Source: Nocardioides sp. cx-173
GTDB taxonomy: Bacteria; Actinomycetota; Actinomycetes; Propionibacteriales; Nocardioidaceae
DNA: 64,000 bases
Assembly: GCF_021117365.1 (NCBI RefSeq)
Contig: NZ_CP088262.1
Location: 2,726,001 to 2,790,000, forward strand
Direction: 5' to 3'
A program made the translations under genes and the position numbers. The notes beneath the pieces were generated by a model that saw nothing but the letters and a program-made list of their open reading frames with translations, was not told the DNA's origin and searched no databases. This document shows, piece after piece, positions 33,834 to 42,479 of the stretch. The stretch's first letter is position 1. Each line of letters begins with the position of its first letter.

Positions 33834-34573
33834 AGCCCGGACTCGCCGGTGCGCACCAGGATCCGCTGGCACTCCTCGCAGCGGACGACCTCGTCGCTCG
33901 GCTTGGCGCGGATCACGGCGAGCTCGGCGTTGTCGATGGTGAGCTGGCAGCCGCTGCAGCGGCGCTGGCGCAGCTCGGCGGCGCCCACGCCGCCCTTGCT
34001 CTCCCGCAGGCGGTCGTAGAGCGCCAGCAGGTCCGCGGGCAGCCCCTCGACGGCGGGGGCGCGCTCGGCGACCGCGGTCTGGAGCTCCACGTCGATCGCG
34101 GCCGCCTTCTCGTCACGCGATGCGACCAGGTCGGCCAGCCGGATGTCGACGGCGGTGAGCTTCTCGGTGAGCTCGGTGAGCGCGGCCTGGGCCTGCTCGA
34201 GCTGCTCCATGACCTCGAGCTCCTCGTCCTCGAGCGTCGAGATCCGGCGCTCCAGCGAGGTGAGCTCGTGCTGCATGCGCTCGAGGTCCTTGGGGTTGGT
34301 GATGGCACCGGAGTCCATCCGGTCGCGATCGCGGGCGCGGCGTGCCTTGACCTGCTCGACGTCGGCGTCGGCCTTCGCCTGCGCCGCGCTCAGGTCGTCG
34401 ACCACGATCCGGGCGTCGCGGGCCTGGTCGTCGATCTCCTTGCGCTGCGCCGTGAGCGTCGCGATCTCGGCGTGCTCCGGGAGGTGCGAGCGCTGGTACC
34501 GCAGCTGGTCGGCCTTCGCGTCCAGGGCCTGGACGTCGAGCAGCTTCAGTTGGGCGAACGGGTCGGCTTTCAG
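33830..34573 (-). CDS. Coiled-coil zinc-ribbon protein, apparent CTG start
   Basis: The product is 247 residues if it starts at CTG 34573, giving LKADPFAQLKLLDVQALDAKADQLRYQRSHLP, the expected N-terminus and length of the Rv2229c family. No ATG, GTG or TTG lies in frame upstream before the previous gene. A ribosome site GAGGAG sits 6 bases before the CTG. The next ordinary start (GTG 34405) would remove about 56 conserved residues. The middle is a long coiled coil; the C-terminus is a C4 zinc ribbon (CSGCQ, CEECQ). Its role may be nucleic-acid or protein binding. Confidence 0.88.
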   Translation of the reverse strand: MKADPFAQLKLLDVQALDAKADQLRYQRSHLPEHAEIATLTAQRKEIDDQARDARIVVDDLSAAQAKADADVEQVKARRARDRDRMDSGAITNPKDLERMQHELTSLERRISTLEDEELEVMEQLEQAQAALTELTEKLTAVDIRLADLVASRDEKAAAIDVELQTAVAERAPAVEGLPADLLALYDRLRESKGGVGAAELRQRRCSGCQLTIDNAELAVIRAKPSDEVVRCEECQRILVRTGESGL

Positions 34574-34583
34574 CGGGTGCTCC

Positions 34584-35702
34584 TCAGATGCGGGTGGTCC
34601 ACGGGTCCGTGACGGTCGTGCTCACGTGGGTCACCACCGTATCGCCCAGGACCTCACGCAGCTTCGCCTCCACCACCGGGAGCCAGGTCCACTCCGCGGC
34701 CCAGTGCGCCACGTCGACCAGGGCGGGCCCCGCCTTCTCGACGAACTCGCTCGCCGGGTGGTGGCGCAGGTCGCTGGTGAGGTAGACGTCGGCGTCGGTG
34801 CGCAGCACGTCGTCGAGCAGGAAGTCTCCCGCTCCCCCGCACAGCGCCACCCGTCGTACGACGCGGTCCGGGTCGCCGGCGACCCGGACGCCGTGCGCGG
34901 TCTGCGGCAGCACCTGCGCGACGTGCTCGGCGAACTCCCTCAGCGTCGTGGGGGCGACCGAGCCGATCCGCCCGGTGCCGGTGGTGGCACCGCTGGGGTC
35001 GGCCAGCTCGACGACGTCGTAGGCCGGCTGCTCGTAGGGGTGCGAGAGAAGCACGGCGCGCACCACCTCGGCCCGCAGGGCGCGCTCCAGGACCACCTCG
35101 ATCCGGACCTCGTCGACGGTCTCGATGCTGCCGACGGTGCCGATCGCCGGGTCGGCGCCCTCGAGCGGGCGGAACCGGCCCTGACCCTGGGAGGTGAACG
35201 ACGCGAAGTCGTAGTCGCCGATGCGCCCGGCTCCGGCCTCCGCAATGGCCGCGCGCAGCGGCGCCGCGGCGTCGGCCGGCACGTAGACGGTCAGCTTGTC
35301 GCGCGGTGGCCCGTCCTGGGCCAGGAGCGGCGTGACCTCGGTGAGCCCGAGGGCGTCCGCCAGGGCCGCGGACACGCCGTCCTCGGCGAGGTCCGCGTTG
35401 GTGTGGGCCGTCAGCAGCGCGCACCCCGCCGCGGTGAGCGTCGCGAGGGTCCGGCCCTTGGGGGTCGTCGCGGCGACGCTGTGCACCGGCTTGAGGAACA
35501 GCGGATGGTGCACGACCAGCAGGTCGGCCCCCCACTCCGCCGCCTCACGGGCGACCTCGATGGTCGGGTCGACCGCGAACATCACCTTCGCGACGGCGGC
35601 GTCGGGGTCGCCGGACACCAGCCCGACGGCGTCCCACCCCTCCGCCGTGCTCGGCGGGTACCACGCGTGCAACCGGTCGATGACGTCCTGGAGGGTCGGC
35701 AT
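34584..35702 (-). CDS. Nif3-like dinuclear metal-centre protein
   Basis: The product is 372 residues, the long form with a PII-like insert in the middle. Metal-ligand motifs are LLVVHHPLFLK near the N-terminus, TAHTNADLAEDGV, and at the C-terminus DLRHHPASEFVEKAG with DVAHWAAEW. Related proteins hydrolyse GTP-type or cyclic substrates in vitro; the physiological role is unsettled. The start ATG 35702 is preceded by TAGCCT with 6 bases between. It heads a tight operon with the zinc-ribbon and RNase H/phosphatase genes. Confidence 0.94.
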   Translation of the reverse strand: MPTLQDVIDRLHAWYPPSTAEGWDAVGLVSGDPDAAVAKVMFAVDPTIEVAREAAEWGADLLVVHHPLFLKPVHSVAATTPKGRTLATLTAAGCALLTAHTNADLAEDGVSAALADALGLTEVTPLLAQDGPPRDKLTVYVPADAAAPLRAAIAEAGAGRIGDYDFASFTSQGQGRFRPLEGADPAIGTVGSIETVDEVRIEVVLERALRAEVVRAVLLSHPYEQPAYDVVELADPSGATTGTGRIGSVAPTTLREFAEHVAQVLPQTAHGVRVAGDPDRVVRRVALCGGAGDFLLDDVLRTDADVYLTSDLRHHPASEFVEKAGPALVDVAHWAAEWTWLPVVEAKLREVLGDTVVTHVSTTVTDPWTTRI

Positions 35703-35708
35703 GCGGTC

Positions 35709-35714
35709 AGGCTA
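35709..35714 (-). promoter_or_regulatory. -10 hexamer of the Nif3 operon
   Basis: TAGCCT on the minus strand, 6 bases before ATG 35702. Leaderless pattern. Confidence 0.55.
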
Positions 35715-35761
35715 GTGGCGCTCGTGGGTGGTGTGCCGCAGCCCCCCTCCCCCTGGCGTCC

Positions 35762-35767
35762 TAGGCT
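35762..35767 (+). promoter_or_regulatory. -10 hexamer of the monooxygenase-like gene
   Basis: TAGGCT, 6 bases before ATG 35774. Identical hexamer and spacing to the rnpB promoter. Confidence 0.6.
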
Positions 35768-35773
35768 CGGACC

Positions 35774-36094
35774 ATGCCCGTCGTGAAGATCAACGCCATC
35801 AGTGTCCCGCCGCAGGCCCACGAGGAGCTCGAGAGGCGCTTCGCCGCCCGGGCCGGCACGGTCGAGGGATCGCCGGGATTCCTCGGCTTCCAGCTGCTGC
35901 GGCCGGTGCAGGGCGAGGAGCGCTACTTCGTCGTGACCCAGTGGGAGGACGAGGAGTCGTTCGCCGCCTGGCGCGACGGCGACGCCCATGCCGCCCACGC
36001 CGGCCCCCAGGACGGCGCTGAGCGCCCGAAGCCCGTCGCCAGCGGCGCGGAGCTGCTGGAGTTCGAGGTGGTCCTCGACGTCAAGCCCAGCTGA
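35774..36094 (+). CDS. ABM-fold (heme-degrading monooxygenase-like) protein
   Basis: The product is 106 residues, a single antibiotic-biosynthesis-monooxygenase domain: VVKINAISVPPQAHEELERRFAARAGTVEGSPGFLGFQLLRP, then YFVVTQWEDEESFAAWR. It resembles MhuD/IsdG-type heme-degrading enzymes, with His in DAHAAHAG as candidate heme ligand. A general ABM oxidase is equally possible. It divides a 71-bp gap with the divergent Nif3 operon; both promoters follow the leaderless pattern. Confidence 0.8.
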   Translation: MPVVKINAISVPPQAHEELERRFAARAGTVEGSPGFLGFQLLRPVQGEERYFVVTQWEDEESFAAWRDGDAHAAHAGPQDGAERPKPVASGAELLEFEVVLDVKPS

Positions 36095-36202
36095 GCGAGC
36101 CGCCCCCCGACGGGGGCCGCACGCCCGCGCGCTGCTCAGCTTCTCCACGAGTCACACGAGCCGTGGGAAACAGGCGCCTTCCGTATGAACCTTCGTCGGG
36201 GA

Positions 36203-36244
36203 GGCGTGAGTTTCACCGGGTGCCCGGTGAAACTCGCCGACGCC
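36203..36244. terminator. Strong hairpin between convergent genes
   Basis: GAGTTTCACCGGG (36208-36220) pairs without mismatch with CCCGGTGAAACTC (36223-36235). GGCGT and ACGCC extend the stem across a 4-base bulge. It lies between the convergent genes ending at 36094 and 36245 and is a likely two-way terminator. The element resembles palindromes seen repeatedly in related genomes, so may also be a REP-type repeat. Confidence 0.65.
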
Positions 36245-37813
<1,569 letters not shown>

Positions 37814-37969
37814 CTGGGGCCTCCCGGGGACGGCGCGGTGGTGACGGTGCGTGTGACGGGGCCCACTGTAGTGAGCCGCGCTCGAGCGTCGGCCCGGACC
37901 CGCGAGGCAGCCTGCCGAGGTAGCGACGGCCTTTGTCCTTCTGGCCCCGCAGCACCCTGCGCATGCCTC

Positions 37970-38000
37970 GTGAGAGTCCTCTCATACGGCTCTCACCCGG
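37970..38000 (+). promoter_or_regulatory. Probable response-regulator binding site A
   Basis: Palindrome TGAGAG-TC-CTCTCA at 37971-37984, followed by a second CTCTCA at 37990, exactly 11 bases after the first (CTCTCATACGG, CTCTCACCCGG). Tandem repeats 11 bp apart are the usual target of OmpR-family regulators. It lies 30 bases before the Asp-rich gene that heads the kinase/regulator operon. A matching site is at 42426-42461. Confidence 0.65.
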
Positions 38001-38029
38001 GGTCCACGATGGGGGATGATCGTGGGGTC

Positions 38030-38413
38030 ATGAGCAGGTTCTGGAAGATCGTCCTCGCGCTGGCCCTGGTGCTCCCGGTCAGCGCCTTCGTCGTCGGGTC
38101 CCTGGCCGCGTCGTCGGCCGACGAGCCGGCGCGCCGCGACCCGATCCTGATCGAGGACTCCTCGTCGCCGTCCACGCGACCGACGCCCACACCGTCCGGC
38201 GACCCGTCGCCGTCCCACACCGGACGCTCCGACGACGAGTCCCACGACGAGTCCGACGACCCCGACGACATCGACGACATCGACGTGATCAGGCCCGAGC
38301 CCGGCGAGGTGGACGACGACGACCACTCCGGTCACGGACACGGCGGTGACGACCGAGACGACCGCGATGACCGGGACGACCACTCCGGCCGCGGCGGTGG
38401 CGACGACGACTGA
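38030..38413 (+). CDS. Asp/His-rich membrane-anchored exported protein
   Basis: The product is 127 residues. It has an N-terminal hydrophobic segment (IVLALALVLPVSAFVVGSLAAS), a Pro/Ser/Thr spacer and a very acidic tail of Asp, His and Gly (DESHDESDDPDDIDDIDV, DDRDDRDDRDDHSGRG). Such a tail can bind divalent cations; this is inferred. It heads the operon with a sensor kinase and regulator behind site A. A second Asp-rich exported protein sits behind a matching site (41968-42369). The last 68 bases also encode the start of the kinase in another frame. Confidence 0.75.
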   Translation: MSRFWKIVLALALVLPVSAFVVGSLAASSADEPARRDPILIEDSSSPSTRPTPTPSGDPSPSHTGRSDDESHDESDDPDDIDDIDVIRPEPGEVDDDDHSGHGHGGDDRDDRDDRDDHSGRGGGDDD

Positions 38414-39866
38414 GCCGCCCGCACCTGCCGGCCCCCGACCGCGCCGGTCGGGGGTCTCCGTACGCGTGCGGATCACCGCCGCGGTGGCCGCGCTGGTGCT
38501 CCTCGCGCTCTCGGTCGCGGGCGCGATCGTCTACGTCATCGAGAGCCAGCGCCTCGAGCAGCAGACCGTCGACGCCGTCGAGCAGGAGCTGGACGAGTTC
38601 GCGGCGTTCACGCAGTCTCGAGGCCGGGGCGTCACCGAGGTCGGCTCCCTGCTGCGCGCCTTCATGGCCGGCAGCGTCCCCGACGACGACGAGCTGCTGG
38701 TCGGCTGGGTCGGCGACCGGCCGACCCAGCAGTTCCCGCGTGACGACCCGCTCCCCCGCGACGCCGCCTTCCAGACGGCCGCCGCTCCCCTGGTGCGCGA
38801 TGGTGGCTCGACCCGTCTCGACACCGCCGAGGGCGAGGTGCTCGTCACGGCTCAGCCCGTCGTCCTCGGCGAGCAGCGCGGCGCGCTCGTGGTCGTCGTC
38901 CAGCTCGACGAGGGACGCGGCGGCCTGCGCGACACGATGCGCACCTACGCCATCGTGGCCGCGCTGTCGCTGCTGCTGGTCACGGCGGCCGCGTTCTGGC
39001 AGGCGGGTCGGCTGCTCGCGCCGCTGAGGGTGTTGCGCGAGAGCGCCGAGGCGATCGGCGAGACCGACCTGTCCCGGCGGGTCCCCGAGTCGGGCAACGA
39101 CGACATCACCGCCCTGACCCACACCGTCAACGGCATGCTGGAGCGGCTGGAGGCGGCGTTCGTGGGCCAGCGCCGGTTCCTCGACGACGCCGGCCACGAG
39201 CTGCGCACGCCGCTGACCGTCCTGCGCGGCCACCTCGAGCTGCTCGACACCGGCGACCCCGAGGAGGTCGCCGAGACCCGTGCCCTGCTGCTTGACGAGG
39301 TCGACCGGATGTCGCGGCTCGTCGGCGACCTGATCCTGCTGGCCAAGAGCGACCGCCCGGACTTCGTCACCCCGGCGGAGGTCGACCTCGAGCACCTCAC
39401 CGAGGACGTCCTCGCCAAGGCCCGCGCGCTCGGCGACCGCGAGTGGCTCCTGGACGCCACGGCCGCGGTCACCATGCACCTGGACGGCCAGCGACTGACC
39501 CAGGCCCTGCTTCAGCTCGCCGACAACGCGGTCAAGCACACGGCTCCCGGAGACGTCGTGGCCATCGGCTCCTCCTACGACAGCGGCACGGCCAGGCTGT
39601 GGGTGCGCGACACCGGCCCCGGGGTCGCACCGGAGGACCGGGAGGCGATCTTCGAGCGGTTCGGGCGGGGCCGGGTCGCCGAGCACGATGAGGGCTTCGG
39701 CCTGGGGCTGTCGATCGTGCGCGCGATCGCGCAGGCACACGGCGGGGACGTGGCGGTCGAGGACGCTCAGCCGCGCGGCGCCCGGTTCGTGATCACGCTG
39801 CCCGGCCCGGCGAGCGCCGCCGCGCCGACCGTCGTACTGGAGGAGGAGCCATGGCCCGCATCCTGA
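38346..39866 (+). CDS. Two-component sensor histidine kinase
   Basis: The product is up to 506 residues. Two transmembrane helices (about 41-66 and 200-222) flank an external sensor of about 130 residues. HAMP (about 222-275), a dimerisation domain with the phospho-His in DDAGHELRTPLT and an HATPase domain (LADNAVKHTAPGD, DTGPGVAP, GFGLGLSIV) follow. The GTG 38346 start overlaps the upstream gene by 68 bases and has no clear ribosome site. An internal start nearer the first helix is possible. The response-regulator gene overlaps its end by 16 bases. Confidence 0.94.
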   Translation: MTTETTAMTGTTTPAAAVATTTEPPAPAGPRPRRSGVSVRVRITAAVAALVLLALSVAGAIVYVIESQRLEQQTVDAVEQELDEFAAFTQSRGRGVTEVGSLLRAFMAGSVPDDDELLVGWVGDRPTQQFPRDDPLPRDAAFQTAAAPLVRDGGSTRLDTAEGEVLVTAQPVVLGEQRGALVVVVQLDEGRGGLRDTMRTYAIVAALSLLLVTAAAFWQAGRLLAPLRVLRESAEAIGETDLSRRVPESGNDDITALTHTVNGMLERLEAAFVGQRRFLDDAGHELRTPLTVLRGHLELLDTGDPEEVAETRALLLDEVDRMSRLVGDLILLAKSDRPDFVTPAEVDLEHLTEDVLAKARALGDREWLLDATAAVTMHLDGQRLTQALLQLADNAVKHTAPGDVVAIGSSYDSGTARLWVRDTGPGVAPEDREAIFERFGRGRVAEHDEGFGLGLSIVRAIAQAHGGDVAVEDAQPRGARFVITLPGPASAAAPTVVLEEEPWPAS

Positions 39867-40522
39867 TCGTCGAGGACGAGGCGCGCATCGCCTCGTTCCT
39901 CGCCAAGGGCCTCCGGGCCGACGGCCACGTCGCCACGGTTGTCGCCGACGGCGTCATCGGGCTGGACCACGCGCTCAGCGGCGAGCACGACCTGATGATC
40001 CTCGACATCGGGCTGCCGAGGCTGGACGGCTTCGACGTGCTCGACCAGCTGCGCTCGCAAGGGTCGCGGCTGCCGGTCATCGTGCTCACCGCCCGCGACT
40101 CGGTCACCGACACCGTCTCCGCGCTGGAGGGCGGGGCCGACGACTACATGGCCAAGCCCTTCCGCTTCGCCGAGCTGCTGGCCCGCGTGCGGCTGCGGCT
40201 GCGGCAGGCGGGAGCCGGCGACCGCGGCGGTGCCCCGGAGGCCCTCGAGGCCGGCGGCGTACGCCTCGACCTGCGCACCCGCCGCGCGACCGTGGGCGGC
40301 AAGGAGCAGGACCTGTCGGCCAGGGAGTTCGCCCTGGCCGAGATCTTCATGCTCAACGCCGGACAGGTGCTCTCACGCGAGCAGCTGCTCGACCACGTGT
40401 GGGGCTACGACTTCGACCCGGGGTCCAACATCGTCGACGTCTACGTCGGCTACCTGCGCCGCAAGTTCGGCGCCGCCACGATCGAGACCGTGCGCGGCAT
40501 GGGCTACCGGTTCGGTTCCTGA
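39851..40522 (+). CDS. OmpR-family response regulator
   Basis: The product is 223 residues. The receiver domain has acidic residues in VEDE, phospho-acceptor Asp52 in MILDIGLP, and Lys in DDYMAKPF. The C-terminal winged helix (LSAREFALAEIFMLNAGQVLSREQLLDHVWGYDFDPGSNIVDVYVGYLRRK) binds DNA as tandem dimers. GGAGGAG precedes the ATG. The 11-bp-spaced repeats at 37970-38000 and 42426-42461 suit this protein and suggest it controls its own operon and the opposite Asp-rich/kinase operon. Confidence 0.96.
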   Translation: MARILIVEDEARIASFLAKGLRADGHVATVVADGVIGLDHALSGEHDLMILDIGLPRLDGFDVLDQLRSQGSRLPVIVLTARDSVTDTVSALEGGADDYMAKPFRFAELLARVRLRLRQAGAGDRGGAPEALEAGGVRLDLRTRRATVGGKEQDLSAREFALAEIFMLNAGQVLSREQLLDHVWGYDFDPGSNIVDVYVGYLRRKFGAATIETVRGMGYRFGS

Positions 40523-40545
40523 CGCGGATCCGGCGGCGGCTGTGG

Positions 40546-40551
40546 CAGGCT
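40546..40551 (+). promoter_or_regulatory. -10 hexamer of the membrane-protein gene
   Basis: CAGGCT, 6 bases before GTG 40558, just after the response-regulator stop. Suggests this gene has its own leaderless promoter. Confidence 0.45.
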
Positions 40552-40557
40552 CCGGAC

Positions 40558-41091
40558 GTGGACAGGTACGGGCCGCTGCGCTCACCGCGAGGTCGCGTCG
40601 ACGTCGAGGTGCGCCCCGACGTGCTCGAGCTCCATCCCCGCAACTCCCCCTTCGACCTCGCGGACGGCGCCGAGATCGGGCTGGTCGTCGGCGCGATCGC
40701 CGTCGCCGTCGCGGGCACCTTCCTGCCCGAGCCGCTCAACTATGCCTGCTTCATCCTGGCCGCAGTGGTCATCGTCGGCCTCGCGCTGACCTACGTCGTC
40801 GCCTACGCCGCTGCGGCCGTCATGCTGGTGGTGACCCTCGTCCGGCTGGTGACCAGGAAGGGCCGGCGTCGGGTGCGCAGCTCGGTCGACAACCTCCTGC
40901 GCGCGACCACGGCCGGCACCTGGAAGGTGCCTCGCGGCGACGTCCAGTGGGTGTCCCCGATCGACCGCTCGCTGCGACCGCGTCTGCGCCTCGGCCTGCC
41001 CCACGGCGAGCTGGTGCTGACCGCGTGGGCCTGGCGTCGCGCTCAGCTCGAGGGCCTGGCGCAGGAGCTCGCCGTCAGCGTCGAACCTTGA
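40558..41091 (+). CDS. Membrane protein of unknown function
   Basis: The product is 177 residues. Residues 1-40 are polar, two or three hydrophobic helices span about 40-102 (IGLVVGAIAVAVAGTFLPEP, FILAAVVIVGLALTYVVAYAAAAVMLVVTLVRLV), and the C-terminus is basic and cytosolic. No family recognised. The start is GTG 40558 with CAGGCT 6 bases before it. The 3' end overlaps the convergent Ser/Thr kinase gene by 17 bases. Confidence 0.75.
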   Translation: MDRYGPLRSPRGRVDVEVRPDVLELHPRNSPFDLADGAEIGLVVGAIAVAVAGTFLPEPLNYACFILAAVVIVGLALTYVVAYAAAAVMLVVTLVRLVTRKGRRRVRSSVDNLLRATTAGTWKVPRGDVQWVSPIDRSLRPRLRLGLPHGELVLTAWAWRRAQLEGLAQELAVSVEP

Positions 41092-41956
41092 ACGTGAGCC
41101 GCGCCGGCGGCTGTGCCGACAGCACCGGCTCGAGCGCGCCGGCCACCTCCCGCGGCTCCGGACGCTCGGTCGGGTCTGCGGCGAGCATCGCGTAGACCGT
41201 CTTGGCGACGTCGGCGGGCGTCCCGTCGGGCAGCGCGTACGGCTCCTCGACCAGCTGCGGGTAGCGCAGGGTGAGGTCCGCGGACCCCCGGTCCCCGTCG
41301 TCGAAGGGCCGGTAGCCCGCGATCGCCTCGAAGAGCGTCGCGCCCAGGCCCCAGACGTCGCTGGCGTGACCGGGCGCACCTGCCTGTCCGGGGGCGCACT
41401 GCTCGGGTGACATGTAGGCGTCGGTGCCGATCGTGCTGGTCAGCTCGGCGGCACGGTGCCCCGGTCGCGCCACCGACAGGTCGATCAGCCGTGCGGGCGC
41501 GCCCATGATCACGTTGCTGGGCTTGATGTCGAGGTGCACGACGTCGACGTGGCGGAAGTAGTGCAGCGCCGAGGCGATGTCGACGGCCAGCGGCAGGTAC
41601 TGCTGCTCCTGCAGCGGGCCGTGGCGACGTACCAGCGTCGAGAGCCGCGGCCCGTCGATGTGCTCCAGGACCAGGTGCGGACGCGCGCCGCCGAGCTCGT
41701 GACGCAGCCGTCGTACGACGACCGGGTGGTTTGCCTGGTCGAGCGCGGCGGCCTCCCGGGCGAGTCCGCCCAGCGTGGCCTCGTCGTCCAGCTCCGTCGG
41801 CCGGACGACCTTGACCACCACGGGTGCGTAGGTGATCTCGTCGAAGGCGAGGTAGGCCTCGTACGCCGATCCCCCGCCGAGCAGCCGCATCGCGGTCAGC
41901 TCGGGGGTGATCGGGTCGCCCTCGCGGAGGTGCCAGCTCTCGTCGGCGCGCGTCAT
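41075..41956 (-). CDS. Soluble Ser/Thr protein kinase, variant motifs
   Basis: The product is 293 residues, a protein-kinase domain with no membrane segment or PASTA repeats. The Gly-rich loop is LLGGGSAYEAYLA, the ATP Lys is in VVVKVVRP, and the catalytic loop is VVHLDIKPSN (HLD in place of HRD). The magnesium motif is LIDLSVA (DLS in place of DFG), and the activation segment ends YMSPEQCAPG. Key Lys and Asp residues are kept, so activity is likely; loss of the HRD Arg suggests no activation-loop control. The ATG is 11 bases after the Asp-rich gene, so they form one operon. Confidence 0.92.
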   Translation of the reverse strand: MTRADESWHLREGDPITPELTAMRLLGGGSAYEAYLAFDEITYAPVVVKVVRPTELDDEATLGGLAREAAALDQANHPVVVRRLRHELGGARPHLVLEHIDGPRLSTLVRRHGPLQEQQYLPLAVDIASALHYFRHVDVVHLDIKPSNVIMGAPARLIDLSVARPGHRAAELTSTIGTDAYMSPEQCAPGQAGAPGHASDVWGLGATLFEAIAGYRPFDDGDRGSADLTLRYPQLVEEPYALPDGTPADVAKTVYAMLAADPTERPEPREVAGALEPVLSAQPPARLTFKVRR

Positions 41957-41967
41957 CGTCGCCCCCT

Positions 41968-42369
41968 TCAGCCGCGGGTGTTGTGCCGCGAGCGGTCGTT
42001 GGTGCGGTTCTGCGACCAGTCGACGCGGTTGTTGCCGGCACCGTCGCTGGTCCAGTCCATGCCCACCCGGTCCCGGCTGTGGTCGCGCCCGGAGTCGCGT
42101 CCCGTGCGCGTCTGGTCGCGACTGTGGGTGCCGCCGGTGCGCGTGTGCGTGCCACCGCTGGTGTTGGTGTGGGTGCCGTCCCGCTTGCCCAGGCCGGTGT
42201 CGTCGTCATCGTCGTCGGCCACGAGCACGACGTCCGGGGTGTCGTCGTCGCGCTTGAGCCCCTGGTCGTCGCTGCCCGCAGTGGCGGCGCCGATCGGGAA
42301 CGCGAGGAGTCCGGTGGTCACGAGTCCGGCGACACCCAGCGTGCCGACGTGGAGAGTGGTGAGCTTCAT
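41968..42369 (-). CDS. Secreted Asp-rich protein
   Basis: The product is 133 residues. The start is ATG 42369 with AGAAGGA upstream. A signal peptide (LHVGTLGVAGLVTTGLLAFPIGAATA) precedes an acidic run (VLVADDDDDDTG) and a low-complexity tail rich in Thr, Gly, His, Arg, Asp and Asn (THTNTSGGTHTRTGG, RDSGRDHSRDR). No fold is recognised. It is co-transcribed with the Ser/Thr kinase and follows site B, which matches site A upstream of the other Asp-rich gene. A role in cation sensing or buffering is only a guess. Confidence 0.75.
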   Translation of the reverse strand: MKLTTLHVGTLGVAGLVTTGLLAFPIGAATAGSDDQGLKRDDDTPDVVLVADDDDDDTGLGKRDGTHTNTSGGTHTRTGGTHSRDQTRTGRDSGRDHSRDRVGMDWTSDGAGNNRVDWSQNRTNDRSRHNTRG

Positions 42370-42425
42370 GGTGGGTCCTTCTCTCGAGGGTGAGTTCGGT
42401 CGAGAAGGACCCTCGTCGGCGGTGG

Positions 42426-42461
42426 TGAGCGGTCCGTGAGCCACGCATGAGAGCACTCTCA
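42426..42461 (-). promoter_or_regulatory. Probable response-regulator binding site B
   Basis: On the minus strand: palindrome TGAGAG-TG-CTCTCA (42461-42448), then GGCTCA (42442-42437) and CGCTCA (42431-42426). The CTCA cores repeat with an exact 11-base period. GTGAGAGTNCTCTCAT is shared with site A at 37970. It lies about 57 bases before the Asp-rich gene start. Confidence 0.65.
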
Positions 42462-42479
42462 CCGCAGCACCCCCACCGG

